DNA of 64,000 bases from Loripinus fragilis (Eukaryota; Mollusca; Bivalvia; Lucinida; Lucinidae), in the NCBI GenBank assembly GCA_964019695.1, contig OZ026518.1, positions 83,571,950 to 83,635,949 on the forward strand, in the 5' to 3' direction. Below the pieces are notes generated by a model that was not told the DNA's origin, made no database searches, and worked only from the letters and a program-made list of their open reading frames with translations. Both the position numbers and the translations under genes were made by a program. This document shows, piece after piece, positions 33,824-43,696 of the stretch; position 1 is the stretch's first letter; every line of letters begins with the position of its first letter.

Positions 33824-33973
33824 TTATGACTATGAGTGAGACATATTATAGGCCAACATAATGCAGATACCAGTGATAACAGTGTTGCCTCTGTGCAAAC
33901 TGCTTTAACCACCATTCGTGTGGTGGAAAACCTCTCCAGTGATCTACTTGCTTCTCATGAAATTAGCAACCCA

Positions 33974-34215
33974 GGCCCCGAGGTTATAAAACTTTTTTCA
34001 TGCTCCACTCTACTGAGAATGAATTTCAACTTCTCATAAAAACTGAAACGCTGAACAATAAATACCTTTCTTGGTTTCAAACGCTCAGACGTTGTATTTA
34101 TCATGCTTATAAATGTTAAAATGCCAACAATTGTGGCATTTTAACATTTATGGGCATGAAAGCATTTCGTGCTCAGTTGAGTTTAGCATAACAAAAGTTT
34201 TATAACATCGGGGCC
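33974..34215 (+). mobile_element. GGCCCCGAGG MITE, complete copy
   Basis: The left end GGCCCCGAGGTTATAAAAC and right end GTTTTATAACATCGGGGCC are inverted. Inside is a nested palindrome centred near 34130 (AATGTTAAAATGCC and mirror). 242 bp. Confidence 0.8.
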
Positions 34216-34269
34216 AGGCCTTTGATCGTTCCTTGCTAAGAATGAATTTTGTCGTCTGGTGATGACCTT

Positions 34270-34450
34270 TGCAAACAGTTGCGACCCATATCAGGACCGA
34301 CCTAATACTAATAATGTCGGTCCTGATCTGATTCCAAACCGTTTGGCACTCTGGTAGTGTTCCTGAAAGAATGTTTTGAAAAAGTCAGCAGACTATAACA
34401 CAAGCATGAAAAATTACCCAGCATGCAAATAGTTAACTGACAAATTACAT
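34270..34450 (-). repeat. Family A hairpin element, inverted
   Basis: The hairpin at 34270-34348 has inner arms ATCAGGACCGAC and GTCGGTCCTGAT and a GTTTGGCAC right flank. GTCAGCAGACTA and AGCATGAAAAATTACCC follow, matching the left flank of the copies in 34848-35605 read in reverse. Confidence 0.65.
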
Positions 34451-34639
34451 AAGGATCTATTTCGACAATAATACGACGTTGCATTGACGTGATATTACGA
34501 GCAAACTAAATGTACATGTACATACATTACTATTGCTTTTTTTTTGCTTCTATTATGAAGTTCTTGTGTTTCGTTTCGACAAGAAATCATTTAAAATAAT
34601 CAGCATGGCCAAGCAGCTGTATTTATAAAGAGGTGTCAA

Positions 34640-34695
34640 TTCCAATACACTTTCAATAGACTCTTCCATCTTTTGTTGGAAGAGTCTATAATAGA
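34640..34695. repeat. Hairpin ATAGACTCTTCCA
   Basis: ATAGACTCTTCCA and TGGAAGAGTCTAT flank a TCTTTTGT loop. Related but decayed hairpins with CTCTTCCTA occur at 34890 and 35270. Confidence 0.65.
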
Positions 34696-34847
34696 GGGTG
34701 TAACACTGAATACCTATGTGTCGAAATTGTTCGCATGATTAATAAATTGCATCGATGATTTTCTTAACGCATTTAAAATGGCCAGACTTTTCACGCATTG
34801 ATTTCTTGTAGTTTAGTTTCGACAAGATATTTTTGAAGGAATAGCAT

Positions 34848-35605
34848 GTGCCTTTCGAAGAAATTTAATAATACACCTTTAACGGGCTCTTCCTAACAGG
34901 AAGGGTCCCTAAAATGGTGGAATTAATGTGTCAAACTATATTTGTTTCTGTTAATTTGGCCAGACGATTTTTGGGTCACACATTGGATAAGTAATATTAT
35001 TGCGTGAACGTTCTGGCATAGCTATCCAGTTCTGGCTGAAGTCCTAATTAAACCCTTTACATTCTGGGTAATTTTTTATGCTTTTGTTGTCTTTAAAAAA
35101 ATCAGGAGCACCGGGTTTGGATCCAGATCAGGACCGACATTCTGTCGGTTCTGATCTCGGTCCAAACATTGTTTAGGTCATCAGATGACAAAAGTTGCCG
35201 TTAGCAATGGAAGAGTAAGTACAGCCAGCATGTGCCATTCGAAGAAATTTATTAATACACCTTAAACGGACTCTTCCTAGCCGGAAGGGTTTAAAAAGGG
35301 GTGGAATTTATATGTATTAAATTAAATATGGCTAGACGATTTGGGGACATACATTGGATAAGTAATATTATTGTGTGAACGTTCTGGCATAGCTATCCAG
35401 TTCCGACTGATCATAACCCCTTGCATTCTGGGGAATTTTTCATGCTTTTGTTGTCGTCTTTTTCAAAATAATCTTTCACGAGCACAATGTTTGGATCCAG
35501 ATCAGGATCGACTTTGTGTCGGTCCTGATCTGGGTCCAAACTCAATTGCAAAGGTCATCAGATGACAAAAGTTGCCGTTAGCAAGAAAAGAGTAAGTACA
35601 TCCAA
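34848..35605 (+). repeat. Tandem duplication, two units of ~380 bp, each with a family A hairpin
   Basis: Units start at 34848 and 35229 (AGCATGTGCC.TTCGAAGAAA). Both share TAATATTATTG.GTGAACG, TTCTGGCATAGCTATCCAGT, the family A hairpin and GGTCATCAGATGACAAAAGT then TGCCGTTAGCAA. Hairpins are at 35115-35168 and 35489-35541. Confidence 0.85.
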
Positions 35606-35855
35606 ATCTCGTAATATAGAAGTCATAGGGACCAGAGGTTACATAAATAAATAACCCCTAAAAAATGATTATTATACGTTTTTTTCTTCTATCAAACATT
35701 TACAAGAACAGTGATGTTCACCGAGGCGAAGCTCTTTTAAGTACACACAACAGCATATTAAGTAAAACCTATCTTGCGAACCGTATTCGCCCCAAATCAG
35801 CGCACTACGCGTATAAAGTTATGTATATTATATACACGTTTAATTATGCACTTTT

Positions 35856-35922
35856 GAAAACAGTTTAGACCCAGATAAGCTGACTCCTGATGAAGCCATC
35901 TGATCAGGGTGAACACTATTTT
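35856..35922. repeat. Hairpin repeat, family A
   Basis: AAAACAGTTTAGACCCAGAT with a diverged right arm ATCTGATCAGGGTGAACACT. Several mismatches. Confidence 0.5.
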
Positions 35923-35976
35923 CTTCAATACAATGAAATCCTAATCTTGCACCAATTGACTGGCATGAAATCTGAC

Positions 35977-36216
35977 CACGAGGTTATAAAACTTTTTATG
36001 CTCAACTCAACTGAGCATGGTATTACAACTGCTCATAAAACTAAAATGCTGAAAAAGGACATTTCTTGCCTTTAAACTCTCAGATGTTGTATTTATATGA
36101 TTCATGCTAATAAATGTTAAATGTCAGCAATTATCAGTACATGTATTTTAAAATTTATTAGCATGATAAGTTTCATGCTCGGATTTTGAGCATGAAAACG
36201 GTTTTATAGCCTCGTG
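35977..36216 (+). mobile_element. GGCCCCGAGG MITE, complete copy
   Basis: It starts CACGAGGTTATAAAAC and ends GTTTTATAGCCTCGTG. The interior ATGCTCAACTCAACTGAGCAT and AATGTTAAATGTCAGCAAT match 33974-34215. 240 bp. Confidence 0.75.
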
Positions 36217-36582
36217 ATAATTAAAAGTTGATGTGTTATATGAAACTGTACGCTTTCTATGATACTGTTTTGGATTTGAATAAATGTTCAACTTTGAAAA
36301 ATTCCATTTGTGAAAATGGTAAATTAAGTTATATATTAAATGTTGATTTCATCGACGTGTATGCTCTACATGAATCGTTGTTATAGAAAGATTTTCTAAA
36401 GTTGACAAAGGGAATCCTTTACGTCTATCATTGTCAATGACTTAACCTTTTTCAGACCAATGGAATTTTCCCTAAAGCTACATACAACTAAAGCCAGGAT
36501 GGTCCATTGTATATATTGAGGGGGCACCGGTTATAATTTTCAAGACATATTGTATTTCTTTCTCTGAAGATCGATTTTATCT

Positions 36583-36644
36583 TTGCAAACAGTGAAATGC
36601 CGCACCGCCCTGTTCTGCATTTCATCTGGGTCTTTACTGTTTGC
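36583..36644. repeat. Hairpin repeat, family A
   Basis: GCAAACAGTGAAATGC and GCATTTCATCTGGGTC, then TTTACTGTTTGC. The left arm has lost the ACCCAGAT part. Confidence 0.6.
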
Positions 36645-36965
36645 CATGGTACCCGTTTAGGAGTTTCAAGTCCTCAAAGGGTTAAAGTCCCTGGCAAATG
36701 ATTTTTAAAAAAGCTTCCATGAGAGGTGGTGATGCTCAGTGACTTTTACTCACCCAATACCCTAAAAGCATCAAAAATATTGTGACACACTTACAAGATA
36801 AGTTCATGTTGCAGGAAAATAAATTTTGACATATATTGTGAACAGTCTGCTGGCAGATGATTCACATGATATGTTCAGCCTTATTTGGTTTGTAAAGAAG
36901 CAGCTCTTATAATAAAGTAAAAATGTTGTTTGAGAAATTACAAGCTTTTGAAAGAGATATCCCCT

Positions 36966-37038
36966 TAATAATATGAAAGGAAGTGTAAGCTTAGCTGCCA
37001 CACCTTTTGGTGTTAACTTACACTTATTTCTTACAGTG
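36966..37038 (+). mobile_element. CACTGTAAAAA MITE, fragment
   Basis: CTTAGCTGCCACACCTTTTG then GTGTTAACTTACACTT and the terminal TTACAGTG match the 19610 family. It is reduced to the palindrome and one end. Confidence 0.6.
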
Positions 37039-37480
37039 TTTGAGTTACTTCATGTTTACACTTCGATGAAATCTGCAAAAATCCTATAATGAGCATTGAA
37101 TATATGTTAGTATTGCTAGAATGAGGCTTAGTTTGTAATTGCTTATGTGTACATGTATATACGTTTGTTTTCTTTCTCAATATGTGCTACAGAGTATTTA
37201 AATAAATCACATTCCAACTGCTTCGACTTTCTGTGTTTAAATTGAGAAATTCCACTGCACTATATACATATGATGAAAGAAAAGGAAATATTTTTCTCCC
37301 TCTCTTTACCATTTTCAATCTGTTGGATTATCCCAAACATATTGATATTATTCAGTTATTAGGTCACTGTATCGCCGCGTGGTATGCAATGTCCCGGTCT
37401 CTTACAAAGCCATAAGTGAGAGCAACCTGTTGGGTTGTGGCTAGACAGTGACCTTATTGTTGAATAATACTATAAGTATG
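37039..37480. other. Non-coding stretch, nothing recognised
   Basis: AT-rich; short chance frames only. Confidence 0.4.
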
Positions 37481-37550
37481 GAATTTCAAGGTGCTGCCGG
37501 TCAAAATTTCTATAATGATGTTTTTGTCCCTGAAGATTGTTTTTATCTTA

Positions 37551-37605
37551 ACAAACAGGGAAGACCCGGATGAACTGCCGTTTTCATCTGGGTCTTCACT
37601 GTTTG
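37551..37605. repeat. Hairpin repeat, family A
   Basis: ACAAACAGGGAAGACCCGGAT, GAAC loop region, then TTCATCTGGGTCTTCACTG and TTTG. A half copy lies at about 37765-37795, beside the TTTGTATACTGGAAACCCC flank. Confidence 0.65.
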
Positions 37606-38116
37606 CCAAGGTACCTGTTTACAGGTGTCCATAATGAAAAGGATCAACGGAAACTAATTGTTCCCTCGGATTCTGCACTTAAAGGTTAGCATTTGCTTTT
37701 GGCTGGACGAAATTTCTTTCCTTTAACCCTTTGTATACTGGAAACCCCATAAGGGGTACTTTGGTAGACAGTGAAGACCCAGATGAAGACCTTGGGTCCA
37801 ATTGCTTCTCGTGGGGGTCCGTACGGCCCTCTGTGAAATACGTTGACGACCAAAAAAAGAACACATAAACAGAAACACGTTGTAAGTGTCAGGACCCCGA
37901 CGGCATTTTCTGGACCCCTGCATGTGAGAAAGCGTACCCGAGTATTAAATTCGTAGAGATTCTCGCCAGTGTGTAATCTGATATACATTGCTGACATTAA
38001 AGAAAGTAATACAATGTGTGTAATTTAAGATGTTAATTTAAGGGACTGACGTGCGAGAAAGCTTACCACAAATAACACACTTGTACAGCTTCTCTTCAGT
38101 GTGAATGAAAATAATA

Positions 38117-38354
38117 TGAGCCGCAACATGAGATTTCCAACAATGTGGTATGTGCGACCAGCAAAGGCTCAGACCAGCCTGCGAAAGCGCACAGTCTGAT
38201 CAAAGCCTTGCTAGTCGCTTGAATATTTTATGACTGTTAAGCTATTGAATGAACAGCATATGGAGCTCTAAACTTAAAAGAAGGCTTCACAGGCTCGCCT
38301 GACTCTACACTAGTCAAAATGCCACATTGTTAGAAATCACATGTTACTGCTCAA
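38117..38354 (-). mobile_element. TGAGYCGCGACAT MITE, copy 3, inside the zinc-finger relic
   Basis: The left end TGAGCCGCAACATGAGATTTCC and right end GAAATCACATGTTACTGCTCA are inverted. The family B hairpin is at 38153-38220. Inverted relative to the copies at 10725 and 30150. Confidence 0.75.
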
Positions 38355-38621
38355 TTATGTTTATTTGGATTGCTGACATTCGAGAAAGCAATACCACGCG
38401 AGTAATTTACGATGTTAGTTCTAGAGACTATTCACACTCGTAGGAATTTATCTCCAGTGTGTATTTTGATAAATTTATTGAGAGTGCTATCATTCAAATA
38501 AACAATACCACGAGTGTTATTTAACAGTCTTAAGGGGCTGACATGCGAGAAAGGTTCACACTCCTAGGGATTGTCTCTAGTGTGTATTTTGATATGTATC
38601 ATTCAAGAAAGCAATACCACG

Positions 38622-38700
38622 AGTAAGGCTGAGGCTCGAACCCAAGGCCCTTCGGTTCGAGTCAAGCACTCTACCACTGAGCCACTGCGCTGCCGCACTG
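38622..38700 (-). repeat. tRNA-derived insert (SINE head)
   Basis: The minus strand reads GCAGTGGCTCAGTGGTAGAG (A box) and GGGTTCGAGCC (B box). It lies in a finger relic directly after KPYECDRCGKAHSQA. The anticodon arm pairs poorly, so it is a SINE head or pseudo-tRNA. Confidence 0.65.
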
Positions 38701-38929
38701 GCTTGTGAGTGGGCTTTACCACACCTATCACACTCGTATGGTTTCTGTCCAGCGTGTGATTTAATATGTCGGTATAACACACGGACATGCGTGAAAGTTT
38801 TATAACAAATTTTGCATTCATAATGTTTCTATCCAGAATGTAATTTGATATGCGTGTTAAATGCACTCGCTTGCGAGAAAGCTCGACTACAAATGTTTCA
38901 TTCATGTGTTTACCCTTCAGTATGAGTAG

Positions 38930-39116
38930 AGTAAAACCTGTCTTAAGCGGCCACTCAAAAATAGACAATACAAAGAACTTAATGACAAATGGTAGCTTAA
39001 TGAAGGTCGAAAGTATTGCAGAATTCTGCAATACTTTTGACCTGCATTAAGCAATAATCGGTCTTAAAAACAATATTTGGTCTTCTTTGTAGTGGTCGCT
39101 TCAGAAAGGTTTTACT
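38930..39116. mobile_element. AGTAAAACCTNTCTNAAGCG MITE, copy 2
   Basis: Left end AGTAAAACCTGTCTTAAGCGG, right end GCTTCAGAAAGGTTTTACT. Central palindrome GTCGAAAGTATTGCAGA / TCTGCAATACTTTTGAC. It separates the open finger array from decayed fingers. Confidence 0.8.
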
Positions 39117-39145
39117 ATATCAATGTGCTGTCTTTAGGTATCGAC

Positions 39146-40450
39146 TCACTTAAAATATTTACCACAACTATCACACTCATGTGATTTCTCTCCACTGTGT
39201 ATTTTAAGATGTTGGTTTAAGTGACTGCCCTGCGAGAAAGCTCTACCACAACTATCACACTCATGTGATTTCTCTCCACTGTGTATTTTAAGATGTTGGT
39301 TTAAGTGACTGCCCTGCGAGAAAGCTCTACCACAACTATCACACTCATGTGATTTCTCTCCATTGTGCATTTTGATATGTTGGTTTAAGTGACTGCCCTG
39401 CGAGAAAGCTCTACCACAACTATCACACTCATGTGATTTCTCTCCACTGTGTATTTTAAGATGTTGGTTTAAGTGACTGCCCTGCGAGAAAGCTCTACCA
39501 CAACTATCACACTCATGTGATTTCTCTCCATTGTGCATTTTGATATGTTGGTTTAAGTGACTGCCCTGCGAGAAAGCTCTACCACAACTATCACACTCAT
39601 GTGATTTCTCTCCATTGTGCATTTTGATATGTTGGTTTAAGTGACTGCCCTGCGAGAAAGCTCTACCACAACTATCACACTCATGTGATTTCTCTCCACT
39701 GTGTATTTTAAGATGTTGGTTTAAGTGACTGCCCTGCGAGAAAGCTCTACCACAACTATCACACTCATGTGATTTCTCTCCACTGTGTATTTTAAGATGT
39801 TGGTTTAAGTGACTGCCCTGCGAGAAAGCTCTACCACAACTATCACACTCATGTGATTTCTCTCCACTGTGTATTTTAAGATGTTGGTTTAAGTGACTGC
39901 CCTGCGAGAAAGCTCTACCACAACTATCACACTCATGTGATTTCTCTCCACTGTGTATTTTAAGATGTTGGTTTAAGTGACTGCCTTGCGAGAAAGCTCT
40001 ACCACAACTATCACACTCATGTGATTTCTCTCCACTGTGTATTTTAAGATGTTGGTTTAAGTGACTGCCCTGCGAGAAAGCTCTACCACAACTATCACAC
40101 TCATGTGATTTCTCTCCACTGTGTATTTTAAGATGTTGGTTTAAGTGACTGCCTTGCGAGAAAGCTCTACCACAACTATCACACTCATGTGATTTCTCTC
40201 CACTGTGTATTTTAAGATGTTGGTTTAAGTGACTGCCCTGCGAGAAAGCTCTACCACAACTATCACACTCATGTGATTTCTCTCCATTGTGCATTTTGAT
40301 ATGTTGGTTTAAGGCACCAACGTGTCTAAAAGTTTTACCACAACTATCACACTTATTCGGTTTCTCTCCAGTGTGTATTCTCAGATGACGTTTAAGATCG
40401 CTGTTTACAATAAAACTTGTACCACATGTGACAAATTCATATTGCTTCTT
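39146..40450 (-). CDS. C2H2 zinc-finger tandem array, open frame of 434 codons
   Basis: The frame is open from just after a TGA at 40451-40453 down to TGA at 39146. It holds one damaged finger (YEFVTCGTSF, first Cys replaced by Phe), one finger with KCDSCGKTFRHVGALNQH, then 13 nearly identical 28-residue fingers of the form SHECDSCGRAFSQGSHLNQH plus LKIHSGEK or IKMHNGEK, and a half finger ending CGKYFK. Every full unit keeps C-x2-C...H-x3-H. The only in-frame ATGs are in the linkers (first at 40294), so there is no convincing start, no promoter and no other domain. Given dead fingers on both sides, this is best read as a recently re-amplified coding minisatellite within a pseudogene; an exon of a live gene cannot be excluded. 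Confidence 0.7.
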   Translation of the reverse strand, partial: KKQYEFVTCGTSFIVNSDLKRHLRIHTGEKPNKCDSCGKTFRHVGALNQHIKMHNGEKSHECDSCGRAFSQGSHLNQHLKIHSGEKSHECDSCGRAFSQGSHLNQHLKIHSGEKSHECDSCGRAFSQGSHLNQHLKIHSGEKSHECDSCGRAFSQGSHLNQHLKIHSGEKSHECDSCGRAFSQGSHLNQHLKIHSGEKSHECDSCGRAFSQGSHLNQHLKIHSGEKSHECDSCGRAFSQGSHLNQHLKIHSGEKSHECDSCGRAFSQGSHLNQHIKMHNGEKSHECDSCGRAFSQGSHLNQHIKMHNGEKSHECDSCGRAFSQGSHLNQHLKIHSGEKSHECDSCGRAFSQGSHLNQHIKMHNGEKSHECDSCGRAFSQGSHLNQHLKIHSGEKSHECDSCGRAFSQGSHLNQHLKIHSGEKSHECDSCGKYFK

Positions 40451-40456
40451 TCATGC

Positions 40457-40697
40457 ATGGGTGAAAGTTCTAAATTTCCAAAATCCCGAACTTCAGAAAT
40501 TCAAATTTTAAGACTTGCAGAATGCCTACAAAAATGATTAATTTAAAGCTTAAATGATTAATTGTGTTTAGATAATCTGAAAACTAATCAGAGAAGCTAG
40601 TATTATCTGCCTAATACAGCATTTTGAGGCTGACTTTCTATGGAAAGTCAGCCTCAAAATCCTGCAATTTAGGATTAATCATGAAAACTTTCACCCA
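40457..40697 (-). mobile_element. TGGGTGAAAGTT MITE, copy 3, inside the zinc-finger relic
   Basis: Ends ATGGGTGAAAGTT and AACTTTCACCCAT. Inner stem AGGCTGACTTTC-TATG-GAAAGTCAGCCT is perfect. It splits finger sequence: VLSHVSNLNRH lies on one side and the damaged YEFVTCG finger on the other. Confidence 0.8.
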
Positions 40698-40740
40698 TGG
40701 TTATGCCTGTTTAAGTTACTGACATGCGAGAGAACTTTTT

Positions 40741-41041
40741 CATGCGCGGATCCAGAGGGGGGGGGGGGAGCAAGAGGTCCGGACCCACCCTTGAAAAACT
40801 CACCAAACTAAATGGTTCCTAAGCAATACTGGTCTGGACCTCCTGTAAAACCACAAAGCTTACAAGCCAGCATTCAGTGTTGGGCCACTATCGGCCCGCG
40901 AGCGAAACGCCATTTAAATGGCGTTTCTCTGGCGGGTCGATGGTGGCCCGCTTATAGTGGTTTTTAGATCCTCTCCCACTAAATCAACTAAAAACGTAAA
41001 CAATTGGGCTCCCTGAAAAAACTTTCTGGATCCGCGCATGT
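40741..41041. mobile_element. CATGCGCGGATCCAG MITE, inside the zinc-finger relic
   Basis: Perfect inverted ends CATGCGCGGATCCAG and CTGGATCCGCGCATG, flanked by TTTT on both sides. An internal palindrome ACGCCATTTAAATGGCGT is present. Removing it rejoins the finger words CGK and VLSHVSN. Confidence 0.8.
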
Positions 41042-41230
41042 TTTCCACAGGTATTTCACTCGTAAGGCTTCTCTCCAGTGTGTATTTTGATATGCTGGCG
41101 TAAGTTATTGATTTGCGAGAAAGATATACCACAAGTACCACACATGTAGCGTTTCTCTTCATTGTGATTTCTGAAGTGACGTTTCAAGAATTGTTAGAAA
41201 TAAAGGGTTTATCACAGACGCCACATTCAT

Positions 41231-41525
41231 GAGGGTCTGGGTGGGGTATAATGATAAGTGAATAATGGCCTTTTTTATAATGAATAGTGAATAAGCAAAA
41301 AAAAAATGAATAGTGAATAATGAGGGCCTAAAAATTAATGAATAATCCTATTTTTTTAATGAATTGAAGAAAAAAATAATGAATAGTGAATAATCAGATT
41401 TCTTTGTCACCTTTCTTACTTTTAATGAATAATTGGTCTTATTTTAATGAATAAACCAAAATTTTAATGAGATGAATAATGGGCTAAATTTTTAATGAAT
41501 AGTCTATACCAGACCCCCCCCCCCC
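41231..41525. mobile_element. GGGTCTGG MITE with AATGAATAGTGAATAATG subrepeats
   Basis: GGGTCTGGGTGGGGTATA at the left mirrors CTATACCAGACCC at the right. The interior is a degenerate string of AATGAATA/GTGAATAATG units. Confidence 0.65.
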
Positions 41526-41760
41526 CATCAAGACACTCATTCATAGAGTTGTTTTTCAGGATGACTTTTGAAATGCTTATTTAAGTCACTTAACTGTGTA
41601 ACAGTCTTACCATGGTCATCACGTTCACACATATCTACAAAATGGAATCTGGTATGATCTTTTATATGAAAATACTATACCGCAATTGTCGTTTATGCAT
41701 AAGTCATGTATTTTTAGGTGGCGATTTTACAAATGACACCTTTAGATGATTTTTGATTAA

Positions 41761-42440
41761 TGTGCGTTTGCACCCTTACTTACTTCAATGAAACGTTTCA
41801 GGGTATTACCAACAATATACATAAACGACACATATTATAATTGTACGTTTGGTCTCCGATGTGGTATCTGATATAGCTTATCAAATGACATTGACTGAAA
41901 GATCGGTCACAGGCAATCTATTTGAAAAGTTTCTATCCAGTGGGGGCTTATTTAGCGCGCACGAAACATTGATATATATCAACTACGTCGTATATCAAAG
42001 ATGAAGGTTGTTAGCATAGTAGGCGTGGTTTAATGGGATGTTAAAATAACTTAGGTTAACTTGTCATGGTAATGTATAAAGTATTGCATAAAAGCAAATT
42101 GTTTCTATAAATAGTTCAGCTAATTTGAATTAAAACAACTGTTTTCTAGGTCACAAATAATAGTTAAAAATTATTAGCATCACTGTAGCCCCGTTTACAA
42201 CACTATTACTTCCAACCTAAGATAACACAGACAATTTTCACAGAACGTCTTCCTTTAAACAAGATCGTCCGAACTGACACACCAATACAGTGTGTTGGCT
42301 TTAAAATGCACAACAGCTGGTTTAATCTGTATTTTATGTAAACCCCTATTCTAATGCACTTGCTTTTGTAACGTTACTTCTGATTGGATAACGTCAATAA
42401 TTTGCGACAGAATATCCTGCGATATACTGTAGGAAACAGT
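41761..42440. other. Non-coding stretch, nothing recognised
   Basis: No coding or repeat signal was recognised. Confidence 0.4.
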
Positions 42441-42441
42441 T

Positions 42442-42480
42442 TGACGTCATTAATTACGTCACATTTCATTAGATGACGTG
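42442..42480. promoter_or_regulatory. Cluster of CRE/ATF-like sites
   Basis: A perfect TGACGTCA at 42442-42449 is followed by TTACGTCAC and GATGACGTG within 40 bp. No start codon of a convincing gene follows, so function is unknown. Confidence 0.35.
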
Positions 42481-42540
42481 CGGCATTATGCGGCTTGAAA
42501 CGATCATATTTGAGACGAAACTGCAAAAGTGCATTAGAAT

Positions 42541-42705
42541 GGGGATAACCATATTCAAATTTTCATTTGGGGAGGTATATCGTCGGATATACGTTCGGAA
42601 ATCACGTTTTACGGCTCCGCTCGCGCGTCGCCGTAAAACTAAATTTCCAACCGTATATCCGACGATATACCTCCCCAAATGAAAAATTTGAATACAGTTA
42701 TCCCC
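42541..42705. repeat. Long hairpin, ~75-bp arms
   Basis: Left arm 42541-42614 and right arm 42630-42705 are almost complementary: GGGGATAAC / GTTATCCCC outside, GGGGAGGTATATCGTCGGAT and its mirror in the middle, GTTTTACGGC / GCCGTAAAAC inside. The loop is GC-rich. Overlapping open frames on both strands here are by-products of the palindrome. Confidence 0.85.
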
Positions 42706-42933
42706 TAACTATATCTAAGGCAATTAGAATAGTCTTGGTTCTTGTCTCGTCAAACACCAGATATTGTTTAGCAAGAGCTACTGTTGTCTACAGCCAATGG
42801 AGTACCAATTCTACAGCAATCCAAGTTCTATCATAAATTTGCATCATTAATAAGTAATGGTCTCTATTTGGAATATAAATTTCTTAAATAAGTCGTATAC
42901 TTATCTATTACAACTTACTGACTTCCAACAGGT

Positions 42934-43598
42934 TTAACACTTTCGCTGCCAAACGCGACTGTAGTCGAAATTACCGTTCACCTCCAAACGCGACTACAGT
43001 CGAAATTTAAAGACACAGTTGATAGCTGTCTATTTTTAACCGTTACAAGGGACGCAAATCTTTGTTCTTTATTACAAAATGTTCAGGGGACATAATGATA
43101 TCGTATATGTAAGTATACGCAATTATCCGTACAAAAATTGACTTTATAAAAACCTTTCTAATGTCATTAGATTTTGCGGACGTCAAAAACAACGAAAACG
43201 TGTCCGATGGAACGACATACAGGATTCATTAAGCCCTTCAACTGCTATACTTTGATTTATTTCTGATGAAACAATATAATATCAGAATAAATCCTTATGT
43301 TTGATACTTGGTGTAGATAATTGTTTTTGCATAAAAAAGTTGTTTATAGGCATTTTTTCATATTTTCAATATGGCATCCAAAATGGCCGCCAACGGTCAT
43401 GTGACTATTTCATTATTATTGGTTCAAATGAAAGTTTTATATATTAGCAACATTCTGTGAAAGTTTCACAGCAATAGGTCGAATGGTTCTGGAGATACCC
43501 TGTGTTGAACCTATATACCCTCAATATTCAGGAGTCCTTGAAACATGCTTGGCACTGAGGTATTGGTTTTTTGAGGTGCTTGGCAGCGAAAGTGTTAA
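42934..43598. mobile_element. piggyBac-like non-autonomous element, 665 bp
   Basis: It begins TTAACACTTTCGCTGCCAA and ends TTGGCAGCGAAAGTGTTAA, so TTAA sits at both ends, the hallmark of piggyBac insertion. Near the left end are two copies of CCAAACGCGACT with a CGACTGTAGTCG or CGACTACAGTCG palindrome. No transposase frame. Confidence 0.8.
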
Positions 43599-43640
43599 GT
43601 AGTCTTCCACTATGTTACTCCTCACTCGAAACATGCATCT

Positions 43641-43696
43641 ATTTAAATGTGTAGTTCTCTGAAAAGATATTTAAATGTGTAGTTCTCTGAAAAGAT
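43641..43696 (+). repeat. Two perfect tandem 28-bp units
   Basis: ATTTAAATGTGTAGTTCTCT then GAAAAGAT, repeated exactly. Confidence 0.85.

Larger units (their letters stand above)
37925..41760 (-). pseudogene. Decayed C2H2 zinc-finger locus with many insertions
   Basis: Read on the minus strand, relics of C2H2 fingers run through the whole interval. At 41545-41760 is a finger reading DHGKTVTQLSDLNKHFKSH. At 41045-41225 are HECGVCDKPF and [20 protein letters not shown], then HTGEKPYE followed by TGA where Cys is expected. At 40698-40740 is VLSHVSNLNRH. The open array is at 39146-40450. At 38705-38930 are YECKICYKTF and KPYECDRCGKA with internal stops, and weaker linkers continue to about 37925. 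Frameshifts, stops and at least six insertions show the ancestral gene is dead, whatever the status of the central array. Original function was presumably sequence-specific nucleic-acid binding. Confidence 0.75.

Noticed and set aside
42473..42836. Overlapping frames on both strands sharing GRYIVGYT
   Set aside because: They are the two arms of one palindrome.
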